A stretch of DNA of 52,060 nucleotides from DASSLY01 sp035689185. GTDB taxonomy: Bacteria > Actinomycetota > Actinomycetes > Actinomycetales > Dermatophilaceae. Both the position numbers and the translations under genes were made by a program. The DNA lies in NCBI GenBank assembly GCA_035689185.1, contig DASSLY010000016.1:1-52060 (forward strand), in the 5' to 3' direction. Shown piece by piece: positions 1 to 6,717 of this stretch. The notes under the pieces are model-generated. The model did no database searches. It saw nothing but the letters and a program-made list of their open reading frames with translations, and was not told the origin of the DNA. Every line of letters starts with the position of its first letter. Positions within the stretch are counted from its first letter, which is position 1.

Positions 1-2
1 TG

Positions 3-965
3 CTGATCATCGTCGGCTTTCTTGTCTTCAAGCCGGACCATCACCAGTCGTTCTCAACCGTCTTCGGACACACGCTCAACAACAGCGGCTGGGGCCACGG
101 CTGGCTGTGGTTCGTGCTCCTGCTCGGCCTCCTGCAGGCCCAGTACACGTACACCGGTTACGACGCGTCCGCGCACGTGGCCGAGGAGACGCACGACGCG
201 TCCCGGGCGGCGCCGCGCGGCCTCGTGATGTCCGTGGTGGTGTCGGTGGTCGCCGGCTTCGTGCTGCTCTTCGCGATCACCTGGTCGATCCAGGACTACG
301 AGGCGGAGCGCACCACCGCCCTCGGCCTGCCCCCGGCGCAGATCTTCATCGACGCGGCCGGTCACAACGCCGGAACACTGCTGGTGTTCATCTGCATGGT
401 GGCCCAGTGGTTCTGCGGGATGGCCTCGGTCACCGCCAACTCCCGGATGTCCTATGCCTTCTCCCGTGACGGGGCGCTGCCGGGGTCGCAGCTGTGGGCC
501 CGGGTCAACCCGCGCACAGGGACGCCGACGAACTCCATCTGGCTCTGTGTGGTCTGCTCGGTCGCGCTGGCCAGCCCGGCGCTGAAGAGCGTCATCGCCT
601 ACGGTGCGGTGACCTCGATTGCCGTGATCGGGCTCTACATCGCCTATGTGGTGCCGGTGCTGCTGCGGCGGCTGAACCCGCACTTCAAAGCAGGCCCCTG
701 GACGTTGGGCAGGTGGAGCCCACTGATCGGCTGGGTCGCCGTGGTGTGGGTGGCCTTCATCGTCATCCTGTTCATGCTGCCGCAGTACGCCCCGGGGACC
801 GGCGACACGTTCAACTACGCCCCCGTCGCGGTCCTGGTGGTCCTGCTCTTCGCCACGGCGACGTGGCTGGCCGTCGGCCGGCACCACTTCATGCGCGACG
901 TGCCTGCCGGGCACGACACCAAGCCGCCGGAGCAGCTGCTCGACGACGCCGTAGCGGACCTGTGA
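3..965 (+). CDS. APC-family amino acid/amine permease, 5'-truncated
   Basis: This is the C-terminal 320 residues of an inner-membrane permease; the frame is open from base 3, so the start lies outside the window. Hydrophobic segments recur throughout (for example around WFVLLLGLL, VVSVVAGFVLLFAITW, LLVFICMVAQWF, VAVVWVAFIVILF), and the TYTGYDASAHVAEET stretch is typical of the APC superfamily, GABA/choline/ethanolamine permease branch. The next gene overlaps its stop codon (GTGA), so the two are likely co-transcribed. Its place at the head of a gamma-glutamylation cluster suggests uptake of the amine or amino alcohol that the cluster degrades. The substrate is inferred from context only. Confidence 0.85.
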   Translation: MIIVGFLVFKPDHHQSFSTVFGHTLNNSGWGHGWLWFVLLLGLLQAQYTYTGYDASAHVAEETHDASRAAPRGLVMSVVVSVVAGFVLLFAITWSIQDYEAERTTALGLPPAQIFIDAAGHNAGTLLVFICMVAQWFCGMASVTANSRMSYAFSRDGALPGSQLWARVNPRTGTPTNSIWLCVVCSVALASPALKSVIAYGAVTSIAVIGLYIAYVVPVLLRRLNPHFKAGPWTLGRWSPLIGWVAVVWVAFIVILFMLPQYAPGTGDTFNYAPVAVLVVLLFATATWLAVGRHHFMRDVPAGHDTKPPEQLLDDAVADL

Positions 966-1714
966 CCGTCGCGACCCTCGTCCCGCCCGGCGCGGACCTG
1001 CGCGATGCGGTCCTCCGCCCGGTCCGCGACGGGCTTGCCTTCGAGTCCGCAGTCGAGCAGCTGGCGACCTCGATCCGGTTGGGAGTGTTCGGATTCGGCG
1101 AGCGCCTGCCGGCAGAGCGGGACCTGGCCGAGCGCCTCGGCGTCAGCCGGATGACCCTGCGCGAGGCGATTGCGGCGCTGCGCCAGGCGGGCATGGTGAC
1201 GACCCGGCCCGGCCGTGGCGGCGGCACGGTGGTCACCTACCGCGGTGTCGAGCCGGGCTCGTTGCCACCGGAGCGGGTGCAGCAGGCCGGCCGCCGCGGG
1301 GCCGACCTGCGCGACGCTCTGTCGTTCCGGCGCGTGGTCGAGCCCGGCGCGGCATACCTGGCCGCCGCACGGCCGCTGTCCGGTGACCAGCGGGCCTGGC
1401 TCAGTGACTCGCTGCGCGCGGTCGAGGAAGCGGCCGACAACGCCGCCCACCGCACTGCAGACTCGCGGCTGCACCTGACCCTCGCCGCGCTGTGCGGGTC
1501 GCCGATGCTGGTCGAGGCGGTGACGCGGGCCCAGGCGGCGCTGCACGAGCTGCTGAGCGCGATTCCCGTGCTGCCCCGCAACATCGAGCACTCCAACCGC
1601 CAGCACCGGGCCGTCGTCGACGCGGTGCTGCGCGGTGACCGGGCCGGTGCCCGGGCGCGGATGGAAGAGCACTGTGACACCACGTCCGCGCTTCTGCGCG
1701 GCCTGTTGGGCTGA
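962..1714 (+). CDS. FadR-subfamily GntR transcriptional regulator
   Basis: 250-residue DNA-binding regulator. The winged helix-turn-helix lies at about residues 45-90 (GERLPAERDLAERLGVSR, then MTLREAIAALRQAGMV and an RPGRGGGT wing). An all-helical FCD-type effector domain follows (EPGAAYLAAARPLS, then HLTLAALCGSPMLVEAV, then HRAVVDAVLRGDRAGARARMEEH). The GTG start overlaps the TGA of the permease. An upstream extension of the same frame exists but only shadows the permease, so it was not used. It probably senses the substrate or an intermediate of the downstream ligase/dehydrogenase pathway and controls this operon. Family assignment is firm; effector and target are inferred from position. 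Confidence 0.88.
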   Translation: MTVATLVPPGADLRDAVLRPVRDGLAFESAVEQLATSIRLGVFGFGERLPAERDLAERLGVSRMTLREAIAALRQAGMVTTRPGRGGGTVVTYRGVEPGSLPPERVQQAGRRGADLRDALSFRRVVEPGAAYLAAARPLSGDQRAWLSDSLRAVEEAADNAAHRTADSRLHLTLAALCGSPMLVEAVTRAQAALHELLSAIPVLPRNIEHSNRQHRAVVDAVLRGDRAGARARMEEHCDTTSALLRGLLG

Positions 1715-1723
1715 GGAGGCCGG

Positions 1724-3088
1724 GTGACCGCGCCGGTGCTCACCGTGGAGCAGCTGCGTGCCGACATCGAGTCCGGTGCGGTCGACACGGTCGTCGTCGC
1801 CTTCACCGACATGCAAGGACGGTTGCAGGGCAAGCGGATTCACGGGCACTACTTCCTCGACACGGTGCTCGGCCACGGCACCGAGGGCTGCAACTACCTG
1901 CTCGCCGTCGACGTGGACATGAACACCGTCGGCGGCTACTCCATCTCCTCCTGGGAGCGCGGCTACGGCGACATGATGTTCGACCTCGACCTGGCCACGC
2001 TTCGCCGCACGCCCGGCCAGCCCGGGTCCGCGACCGTGCAGTGCGACCTGTCCTGGCTGGACGGTAGCGGCCCGGTGCGCCAGTCGCCCCGCTCGGTGCT
2101 GCGGTCCCAGGTTCGCCGGGCGGCCGATCTGGGCTACGTCGCCTACGCCGGCACCGAGCTGGAGTTCATCGTCTTCGAGGACTCCTACGAGCGGGCCTGG
2201 GACCAGCGCTACGCCGGTCTCACCAGCGCGAACCGCTACAACGTCGACTACTCAATCCTCGGGGGCACCCGGGTCGAGCCGCTGCTTCGCGAGATTCGCA
2301 ACCAGATGTATGCCGCAGGCGTCACCGTGGAGAGCGCCAAGGGCGAGTGCAACCCGGGCCAGCACGAGATCGAGTTCCGCTTCGACGAGGTCATCCGCAC
2401 CTGCGACAACCACAGCGTCTACAAGAACGCGGCCAAGGAGATCGCGGCGGCGCACGGCCAGTCCCTGACCTTCATGGCCAAGTACGACCAACGGGAAGGC
2501 AACTCCTGCCACATCCACCTGTCGCTGCGCGGCATCGACGGCGCCACCGCCTTCGCCGACGAGCAACGACCGGGCGGGCAGAGCGAGCTGTTCGACGCCT
2601 TCGTCGCTGGAGTGCAGGAGACACTGCGCGAGCTGACGCTGCTCTACGCGCCGAACATCAACTCATACAAGCGGTTCCAACCGGGATCGTTCGCTCCGAC
2701 CGCGGTGGCGTGGGGGAGGGACAACCGCACCTGCGCCCTGCGGGTGGTCGGTCAGGGCACCGGGCTCCGGGTGGAGAACCGCGTCCCCGGCGGCGACGTC
2801 AACCCCTACCTCGCGGTCGCCGGCATGCTCGCCGGCGGCCTGCGCGGCATAGAGCAGGGCCTGGAGCTGGAGCCCGCCTTCGAGGGCAACGCCTACGCCT
2901 CGGACAAGCAACGGGTGCCGACGACGCTGCGCGAGGCGCGCGACCTGTTCGCCCGGTCCGCCGTCGCGCGAGCCGCTTTCGGGGACGACGTCGTCGACCA
3001 CTACGTCAACGCCGCCGACGTCGAGATCGCCGCGTTCGAGGCGGCGGTGACCGACTGGGAGCGGGTGCGGGGGTTCGAGCGGTTATGA
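1724..3088 (+). CDS. Glutamine-synthetase-like gamma-glutamyl-amine ligase (PuuA/GlnA4 type)
   Basis: 454 residues, the usual length of short GS-like amine ligases. It has a beta-grasp N-terminus (FTDMQGRLQGKR) and the catalytic GS barrel: GQHEIEFRF near residues 211-219 (metal and glutamate site), SCHIHLSL near 262, the NINSYKRF...GRDNRTCALRV block, and ENRVPGGDVNPYLA near 351. The family joins glutamate to an amine with ATP. True GlnA is much more conserved, is rarely in such an operon and carries a C-terminal adenylylation loop not seen here. GTG start behind an AGGAGG at 1714-1719. The next gene overlaps its stop. Neighbours (ALDH, SDR, PuuD-like hydrolase) define a gamma-glutamylation pathway; an SDR rather than an amine oxidase points to an amino alcohol such as ethanolamine. 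Confidence 0.85.
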   Translation: MTAPVLTVEQLRADIESGAVDTVVVAFTDMQGRLQGKRIHGHYFLDTVLGHGTEGCNYLLAVDVDMNTVGGYSISSWERGYGDMMFDLDLATLRRTPGQPGSATVQCDLSWLDGSGPVRQSPRSVLRSQVRRAADLGYVAYAGTELEFIVFEDSYERAWDQRYAGLTSANRYNVDYSILGGTRVEPLLREIRNQMYAAGVTVESAKGECNPGQHEIEFRFDEVIRTCDNHSVYKNAAKEIAAAHGQSLTFMAKYDQREGNSCHIHLSLRGIDGATAFADEQRPGGQSELFDAFVAGVQETLRELTLLYAPNINSYKRFQPGSFAPTAVAWGRDNRTCALRVVGQGTGLRVENRVPGGDVNPYLAVAGMLAGGLRGIEQGLELEPAFEGNAYASDKQRVPTTLREARDLFARSAVARAAFGDDVVDHYVNAADVEIAAFEAAVTDWERVRGFERL

Positions 3089-4452
3089 GCCGTTACGCCG
3101 TGCTGAACCCGGCCACCGAGCAGGTCGTCACCGAGGTCGCGCAGTCGTCCGTCGACGACGCAGACGCCGCCATCGCCGCCGCCGAACAGGCCTGGCAGAC
3201 GTGGCGCTTGGTGACCCCCGCCGACCGCGGACTGCTGCTGCGCCGGTTCGCCGACCAGGTCGACGCGCAGCTGGAGGAGCTGGCCCGGCTCGAGGTCGCC
3301 GGCGCCGGGCACACCGTCGGCAACGCGCGGTGGGAGGCGGGCAACGTCCGCGACGTGCTCACCTACTACGCGGCCGCGCCGGAACGGCTGTTCGGCCGCC
3401 AGATCCCGGTCGCCGGCGGACTGGACGTGACCTTCAAGGAGCCGATCGGCGTCGTCGGGGTGATCGTCCCGTGGAACTTCCCGATGCCTATCGCCGGCTG
3501 GGGGCTCGCCCCGGCACTGGCGGCCGGCAACACGGTCGTGGTCAAGCCGGCCGAGCTCACCCCGCTGACGGCCCTACGGATCGGCGAGCTGGCGCGGGAG
3601 GCGGGTCTGCCGGAGGGCGTCCTCACCGTCCTCCCGGGCAAGGGGTCGGTGGTCGGGAAGCGGCTGGTGGCGCACCCGGCGGTGCGCAAGCTCTGCTTCA
3701 CGGGGTCCACCGAGGTGGGCAAGCAGGTGATGCGCGCCGCGGCTGACCAAGTCAAGCGGGTGACGCTGGAGCTCGGCGGGAAGAGCGCGAACATCGTGTT
3801 CGCCGACTCCGACCTGCCGGCCGCGGCTGCCTCGGCGCCGATGAGCGTCTTCGACAACGCCGGGCAGGACTGCTGCGCCCGTAGCCGGATCCTCGTGCAG
3901 CGCAGCGTGCTGGACCGGTTCCTGGGGTTGTTCGAGGAGGCGGTGGGCGCGGTGACCGTCGGAGACCCCAGTGACGACGCGACCCAGATGGGTCCGCTCA
4001 TCAGTGCCGGCCAGCGGCGGGCCGTCCGGTCGTTCGTGGAGGACGCCGAGGAACCGGTGGAGGTCGCCTTTCGCGGGATGGGTGTCAGCGGACCGGGGTT
4101 CTGGTACCCCCCGACCGTGGTGCTGCCCCGTTCCACGCAGGACCGGGTCTGGCGCGAGGAGGTGTTCGGGCCGGTGGTGGCCGTGCTGCCGTTCGAGGAC
4201 GAGGCGGACGCGGTCGCGAAGGCCAACGACACGGCATACGGGCTGTCGGGCTCGATCTGGACCCGCGACGTCGGGCGCGCCCTGCGTGTCGCGCGCGGCG
4301 TCCAGGCCGGCAACCTGTCGGTGAACTCGCACAGCAGCGTGCGCTACTCGACCCCGTTCGGCGGGTTCAAGCAGTCCGGGCTCGGACGGGAGCTCGGACC
4401 GGACGCGCTGGACGGGTTCACCGAAGTGAAGAACGTGTTTATCGCTCACTGA
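3085..4452 (+). CDS. NAD(P)-dependent aldehyde dehydrogenase
   Basis: 455-residue soluble ALDH-superfamily enzyme. The cofactor-binding stretch GVIVPWNFPMPIAGWGLAPA is near residue 125. The general-base motif ELGGK is near residues 229-233, and the catalytic cysteine sits in NAGQDCC near 258-264. The C-terminal EEVFGPVV and PFGGFKQSGLGRELG blocks are complete. The ATG overlaps the stop of the upstream ligase (ATGA), which shows tight operon coupling. In the cluster it would oxidise the gamma-glutamyl aldehyde to the gamma-glutamyl acid, as PuuC does in the putrescine pathway. The exact aldehyde is not known from sequence. The enzyme is slightly shorter at its N-terminus than typical 480-residue ALDHs. 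Confidence 0.9.
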   Translation: MSRYAVLNPATEQVVTEVAQSSVDDADAAIAAAEQAWQTWRLVTPADRGLLLRRFADQVDAQLEELARLEVAGAGHTVGNARWEAGNVRDVLTYYAAAPERLFGRQIPVAGGLDVTFKEPIGVVGVIVPWNFPMPIAGWGLAPALAAGNTVVVKPAELTPLTALRIGELAREAGLPEGVLTVLPGKGSVVGKRLVAHPAVRKLCFTGSTEVGKQVMRAAADQVKRVTLELGGKSANIVFADSDLPAAAASAPMSVFDNAGQDCCARSRILVQRSVLDRFLGLFEEAVGAVTVGDPSDDATQMGPLISAGQRRAVRSFVEDAEEPVEVAFRGMGVSGPGFWYPPTVVLPRSTQDRVWREEVFGPVVAVLPFEDEADAVAKANDTAYGLSGSIWTRDVGRALRVARGVQAGNLSVNSHSSVRYSTPFGGFKQSGLGRELGPDALDGFTEVKNVFIAH

Positions 4453-4462
4453 AGGGAGCTCG

Positions 4463-5230
4463 ATGGCTGGCAGACTTGACGGACGGGTGGCCGTCGTCAC
4501 GGGCGGGTGCAGCGGAATCGGGCTGGCCACGGTGCGGCGGTTCGCGGCCGAGGGAGCGCGCGTCGTGATCGGCGACGTGGACCACGCGGCGGGGGAGGCG
4601 GCCGCGGCCGAGGTGGGCGGCGCGTACGCGCGCTGCGACGTGACCGACCAGGCTGCGGTGGAGGCCCTGTTCGCCCGGGCCAAGTCCGAGTTCGGGGCCG
4701 TGGACATCGCGTTCAACAACGCCGGGATCTCCCCGCCCGAGGACGACTCCATCCTCACCACCAGCCTCCAGGCCTGGCAGCGGGTCCAGGCGGTCAATCT
4801 CACCAGCGTCTACCTCTGCTGCCAGGCGGCCTTGCCCTACATGCTGGAGCAGCAGCGGGGCTCGATCATCAACACGGCGTCCTTCGTGGCGGTGATGGGT
4901 GCGGCCACCTCCCAGATCTCCTACACCGCGAGCAAGGGCGGTGTGCTCGCGATGAGCCGTGAGCTGGGAGTCCAGTTCGCCCGCAACGGCATTCGGGTCA
5001 ACGCCCTGTGCCCCGGACCGGTGAACACCCCGCTGCTGCAAGAGCTGTTCGCCCAGGATCCTCAGCGGGCAGCCCGGCGGCTAGTGCACATCCCCCTCGG
5101 CCGGTTCGCCGAGCCGGAGGAGATCGCGGCGGCGGTACTGTTCCTCGCCAGCGACGACGCGAGCTTCGTCACGGCGTCCACGTTCCTGGTCGACGGAGGG
5201 ATATCCGGGGCCTACGTCACTCCGCTGTAG
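4463..5230 (+). CDS. Short-chain dehydrogenase/reductase (SDR)
   Basis: 255-residue classical SDR. The Rossmann motif TGGCSGIG is at residues 13-20, NNAG near 86-89, the catalytic YTASK at 154-158, and the PGPVNTP stretch follows, with the usual DGG near the end. It starts at ATG after a GAAGGGAG ribosome-binding site, 10 nt behind the aldehyde dehydrogenase. SDRs oxidise alcohols or reduce ketones with NAD(P). Here its likely role is to convert a gamma-glutamyl-amino alcohol to the aldehyde taken by the neighbouring dehydrogenase; that role is inferred from context. A generic 3-oxoacyl-ACP-reductase-like label would also be given by homology. Confidence 0.88.
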   Translation: MAGRLDGRVAVVTGGCSGIGLATVRRFAAEGARVVIGDVDHAAGEAAAAEVGGAYARCDVTDQAAVEALFARAKSEFGAVDIAFNNAGISPPEDDSILTTSLQAWQRVQAVNLTSVYLCCQAALPYMLEQQRGSIINTASFVAVMGAATSQISYTASKGGVLAMSRELGVQFARNGIRVNALCPGPVNTPLLQELFAQDPQRAARRLVHIPLGRFAEPEEIAAAVLFLASDDASFVTASTFLVDGGISGAYVTPL

Positions 5231-5233
5231 GGT

Positions 5234-5239
5234 CGCCGG
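5234..5239 (+). other. Spacer between the -10 box and the puuD-like start
   Basis: Six bases (CGCCGG) separate the TAGGGT box at 5228-5233 from the GTG at 5240. The box overlaps the SDR stop codon TAG. The spacing places a transcription start at or next to the GTG, so the hydrolase may also be made from its own leaderless transcript. Confidence 0.4.
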
Positions 5240-5944
5240 GTGAGCCGACCGGTCATCGGGATCAGCGCCTACCTCGAGCCGTCGTCCTGGGGTGCGTGGG
5301 ACAGCGTGCCAGCGGTCGTCCTGCAGCACGACTATGTCCGGCAGGTCGAGCAGGCCGGCGGGATCGCGCTGCTCATCCCACCTCGGCTGGACGCGGACAC
5401 CGACCTCGTGCACGAGATCCTTGCCCGGGTGGACGGGGTGATGATCGCGGGGGGCGCTGACGTGGACCCGGACCGCTACGGCGCGGAGCGGCACCGCTTC
5501 GCCCAGGCATCCCGGCCGGACCGGGACGCCACCGAGATCGCCCTGGCGCAGGCCACGGCGGAGCGGGACCTGCCGATTCTCGGGATCTGCCGGGGGATGC
5601 AGGTGATGGCCGTGGCCGCCGGCGGGACTCTGGAGCAGCATCTGCCGGACCGGGTGGGCCACGGCGAGCACGCCCCCTTCTCCGGCAGGCACGGCAGCCA
5701 TCCGGTGACCACGGTCGAGGGCAGCGCGGTCCGCGCGCTGCTGGGGGAGCGGCTCGCCGTGCCGACATACCACCACCAGGCGGTGCATACCCACCCGGGG
5801 TACGAGGCCGCGGCGTGGGCCGACGACGGGACGCTGGAGGCGATGGAGCAGCCGCGTGCCCGGTTCCGGCTCGCGGTGCAGTGGCATCCCGAGGCCGGGG
5901 TCGAGGCGGCGCTGTTCCACGCCCTGGTCGACGCCTGCCGCTGA
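5240..5944 (+). CDS. Gamma-glutamyl-GABA hydrolase family protein (PuuD-like class I amidotransferase)
   Basis: 234-residue class I glutamine-amidotransferase-like hydrolase (peptidase C26 family). The nucleophile is Cys117 in LGICRGMQVM, and the His216/Glu218 pair lies in VQWHPE, so the catalytic triad is intact. GGADVDPDRYG is the typical family block. PuuD enzymes cleave the gamma-glutamyl group from the oxidised product and return glutamate. This is the last gene of the amine-catabolism operon. A TAGGGT box lies 6 nt before the GTG, suggesting an extra leaderless promoter inside the operon. Confidence 0.9.
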   Translation: MSRPVIGISAYLEPSSWGAWDSVPAVVLQHDYVRQVEQAGGIALLIPPRLDADTDLVHEILARVDGVMIAGGADVDPDRYGAERHRFAQASRPDRDATEIALAQATAERDLPILGICRGMQVMAVAAGGTLEQHLPDRVGHGEHAPFSGRHGSHPVTTVEGSAVRALLGERLAVPTYHHQAVHTHPGYEAAAWADDGTLEAMEQPRARFRLAVQWHPEAGVEAALFHALVDACR

Positions 5945-5960
5945 CCGACGGCCTGGGCGG

Positions 5961-6412
5961 GCTCCACCCGCTGAGCGGCCTACACCCCGCTGGGCGGGCT
6001 ACATCCCGCTGCGCGGCCTACACCTGGCTGGCCGGGCTACACCCCGCTGGGCCTGGGCACACCGCCTACGGTGTCATCGGGGCCAGCGGGGTGTCGCCGG
6101 CCCAGACATGTGTCATCGGCGGGCGGGCCGACGCTCGGTGGGGCTACACCGCGCTGGGCGGGCTACACCGCGCTGGGCCCGGGCACACCGCATCCGGTGT
6201 CATCGGGGCCAGCGGGGTGTCATCGGCCCAGGCATGTGTCATCGGCGCCAGCGGGCCGACGCCCGGTGGGCGGGCCACCGCGCTGGGCGGGCTACACCGC
6301 GCTGGGCGGGCTACACCTCGCCGGGCGGCCTACACCCGGCTGGGCCCGGGCACACCGCCTACGGTGGCACCGGGGCCAGCGGGGTGTCATCGGCCCAGGC
6401 ATGTGTCATCGG
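5961..6412. repeat. Composite minisatellite of 19-bp and 65-bp units
   Basis: Units of 19 bp (type GGGCTACACCGCGCTGGGC) repeat with exact period: CTCCAC/CTACAC words start at 5961, 5980, 5999, 6018 and 6037, then 6144 and 6163, then 6292, 6311 and 6330. After each run comes one copy of an imperfect 65-bp unit: 6055-6119, 6181-6245 and 6348-6412. The layout is roughly 5x19, 65, 2x19, 65, 4x19, 65. Each 65-mer starts with a small inverted repeat (ACACCG-4-CGGTGT in copies 1 and 2, with different loops) and contains GTGTCATCGG up to three times. All forward frames are open, but only because of GC content. No gene is supported here and the function is unknown. Confidence 0.85.
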
Positions 6413-6421
6413 ACGGGCCGG

Positions 6422-6461
6422 CCGGACCACACCGGCGGACACGAAGGTCAGGGTGGTCCGG
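6422..6461. promoter_or_regulatory. 9-bp inverted repeat upstream of the cimA leader
   Basis: CCGGACCAC at 6422-6430 and its exact complement GTGGTCCGG at 6453-6461 are separated by 22 bp. They lie just after the last 65-bp repeat and about 50 bp before the leader peptide. It could be an operator or a weak terminator for the upstream region. There is no T-run. Confidence 0.35.
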
Positions 6462-6511
6462 ATGGCGAGACGTCTGGCCACTGAGTGGGTGCGCGTGGGA
6501 CAGTGCCGAGC

Positions 6512-6559
6512 GTGACCGGCTGGACCGAAGTGGCGACCGCCACCCTCATTATCGAGTAG
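6512..6559 (+). CDS. Putative leader peptide of the cimA attenuator
   Basis: 15-codon frame MTGWTEVATATLIIE starting with GTG and ending TAG at 6557-6559. It carries Leu-Ile-Ile codons (CTC ATT ATC, 6545-6553) next to its stop, as branched-chain amino acid leader peptides do. The stop codon touches a 9-bp hairpin, and a terminator-like hairpin with a T-run follows. The downstream gene makes an isoleucine precursor, so ribosome stalling at Ile codons is a sensible control. There is no strong ribosome-binding site before the GTG; in-frame GTGs at 6485 and 6503 are alternatives. Inference from arrangement, not from homology. Confidence 0.55.
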   Translation: MTGWTEVATATLIIE

Positions 6560-6582
6560 CGCGACGGCTCACCCCGTCGCGC
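6559..6582 (+). promoter_or_regulatory. Attenuator hairpin at the leader stop codon
   Basis: Perfect 9-bp stem GCGCGACGG (6559-6567) / CCGTCGCGC (6574-6582) with a 6-nt loop. It begins at the last base of the leader stop codon, where a ribosome stalled at or released from the Ile codons would decide whether it forms. Confidence 0.55.
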
Positions 6583-6611
6583 AGGCCTCCCGCACCCCGG
6601 GGGGTCTTTTT
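6583..6611 (+). terminator. Intrinsic terminator of the cimA leader
   Basis: Stem AGGCCTCCC (6583-6591) pairs with GGGGGGTCT (6599-6607), allowing G-U pairs, with a 7-nt loop, and runs straight into a T tract (6607-6611). It lies immediately after the leader hairpin and about 105 bp before cimA, the expected place for an attenuator terminator. Confidence 0.6.
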
Positions 6612-6717
6612 GTTGGGCCGCCCGGTGTCACGAGCGCCGGGGGCACGCGCGGAGGGGAGGATGGAGCGGTCCCGCGGTCACCAGACACGCGCGGGCGTTG
6701 ACCGGATGGGATGCAAC

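Noticed and set aside
6055..6412. CRISPR array
   Set aside because: Only three 65-bp units at unequal distances; the intervening DNA is itself repetitive, not unique spacers, and no cas gene is nearby.
5815..6717. N-terminal extension of cimA through the minisatellite, giving an 827-residue protein
   Set aside because: The added part translates repeats, overlaps the puuD-like gene and leader region, and lies before the family-typical start; it is open only because of GC content.
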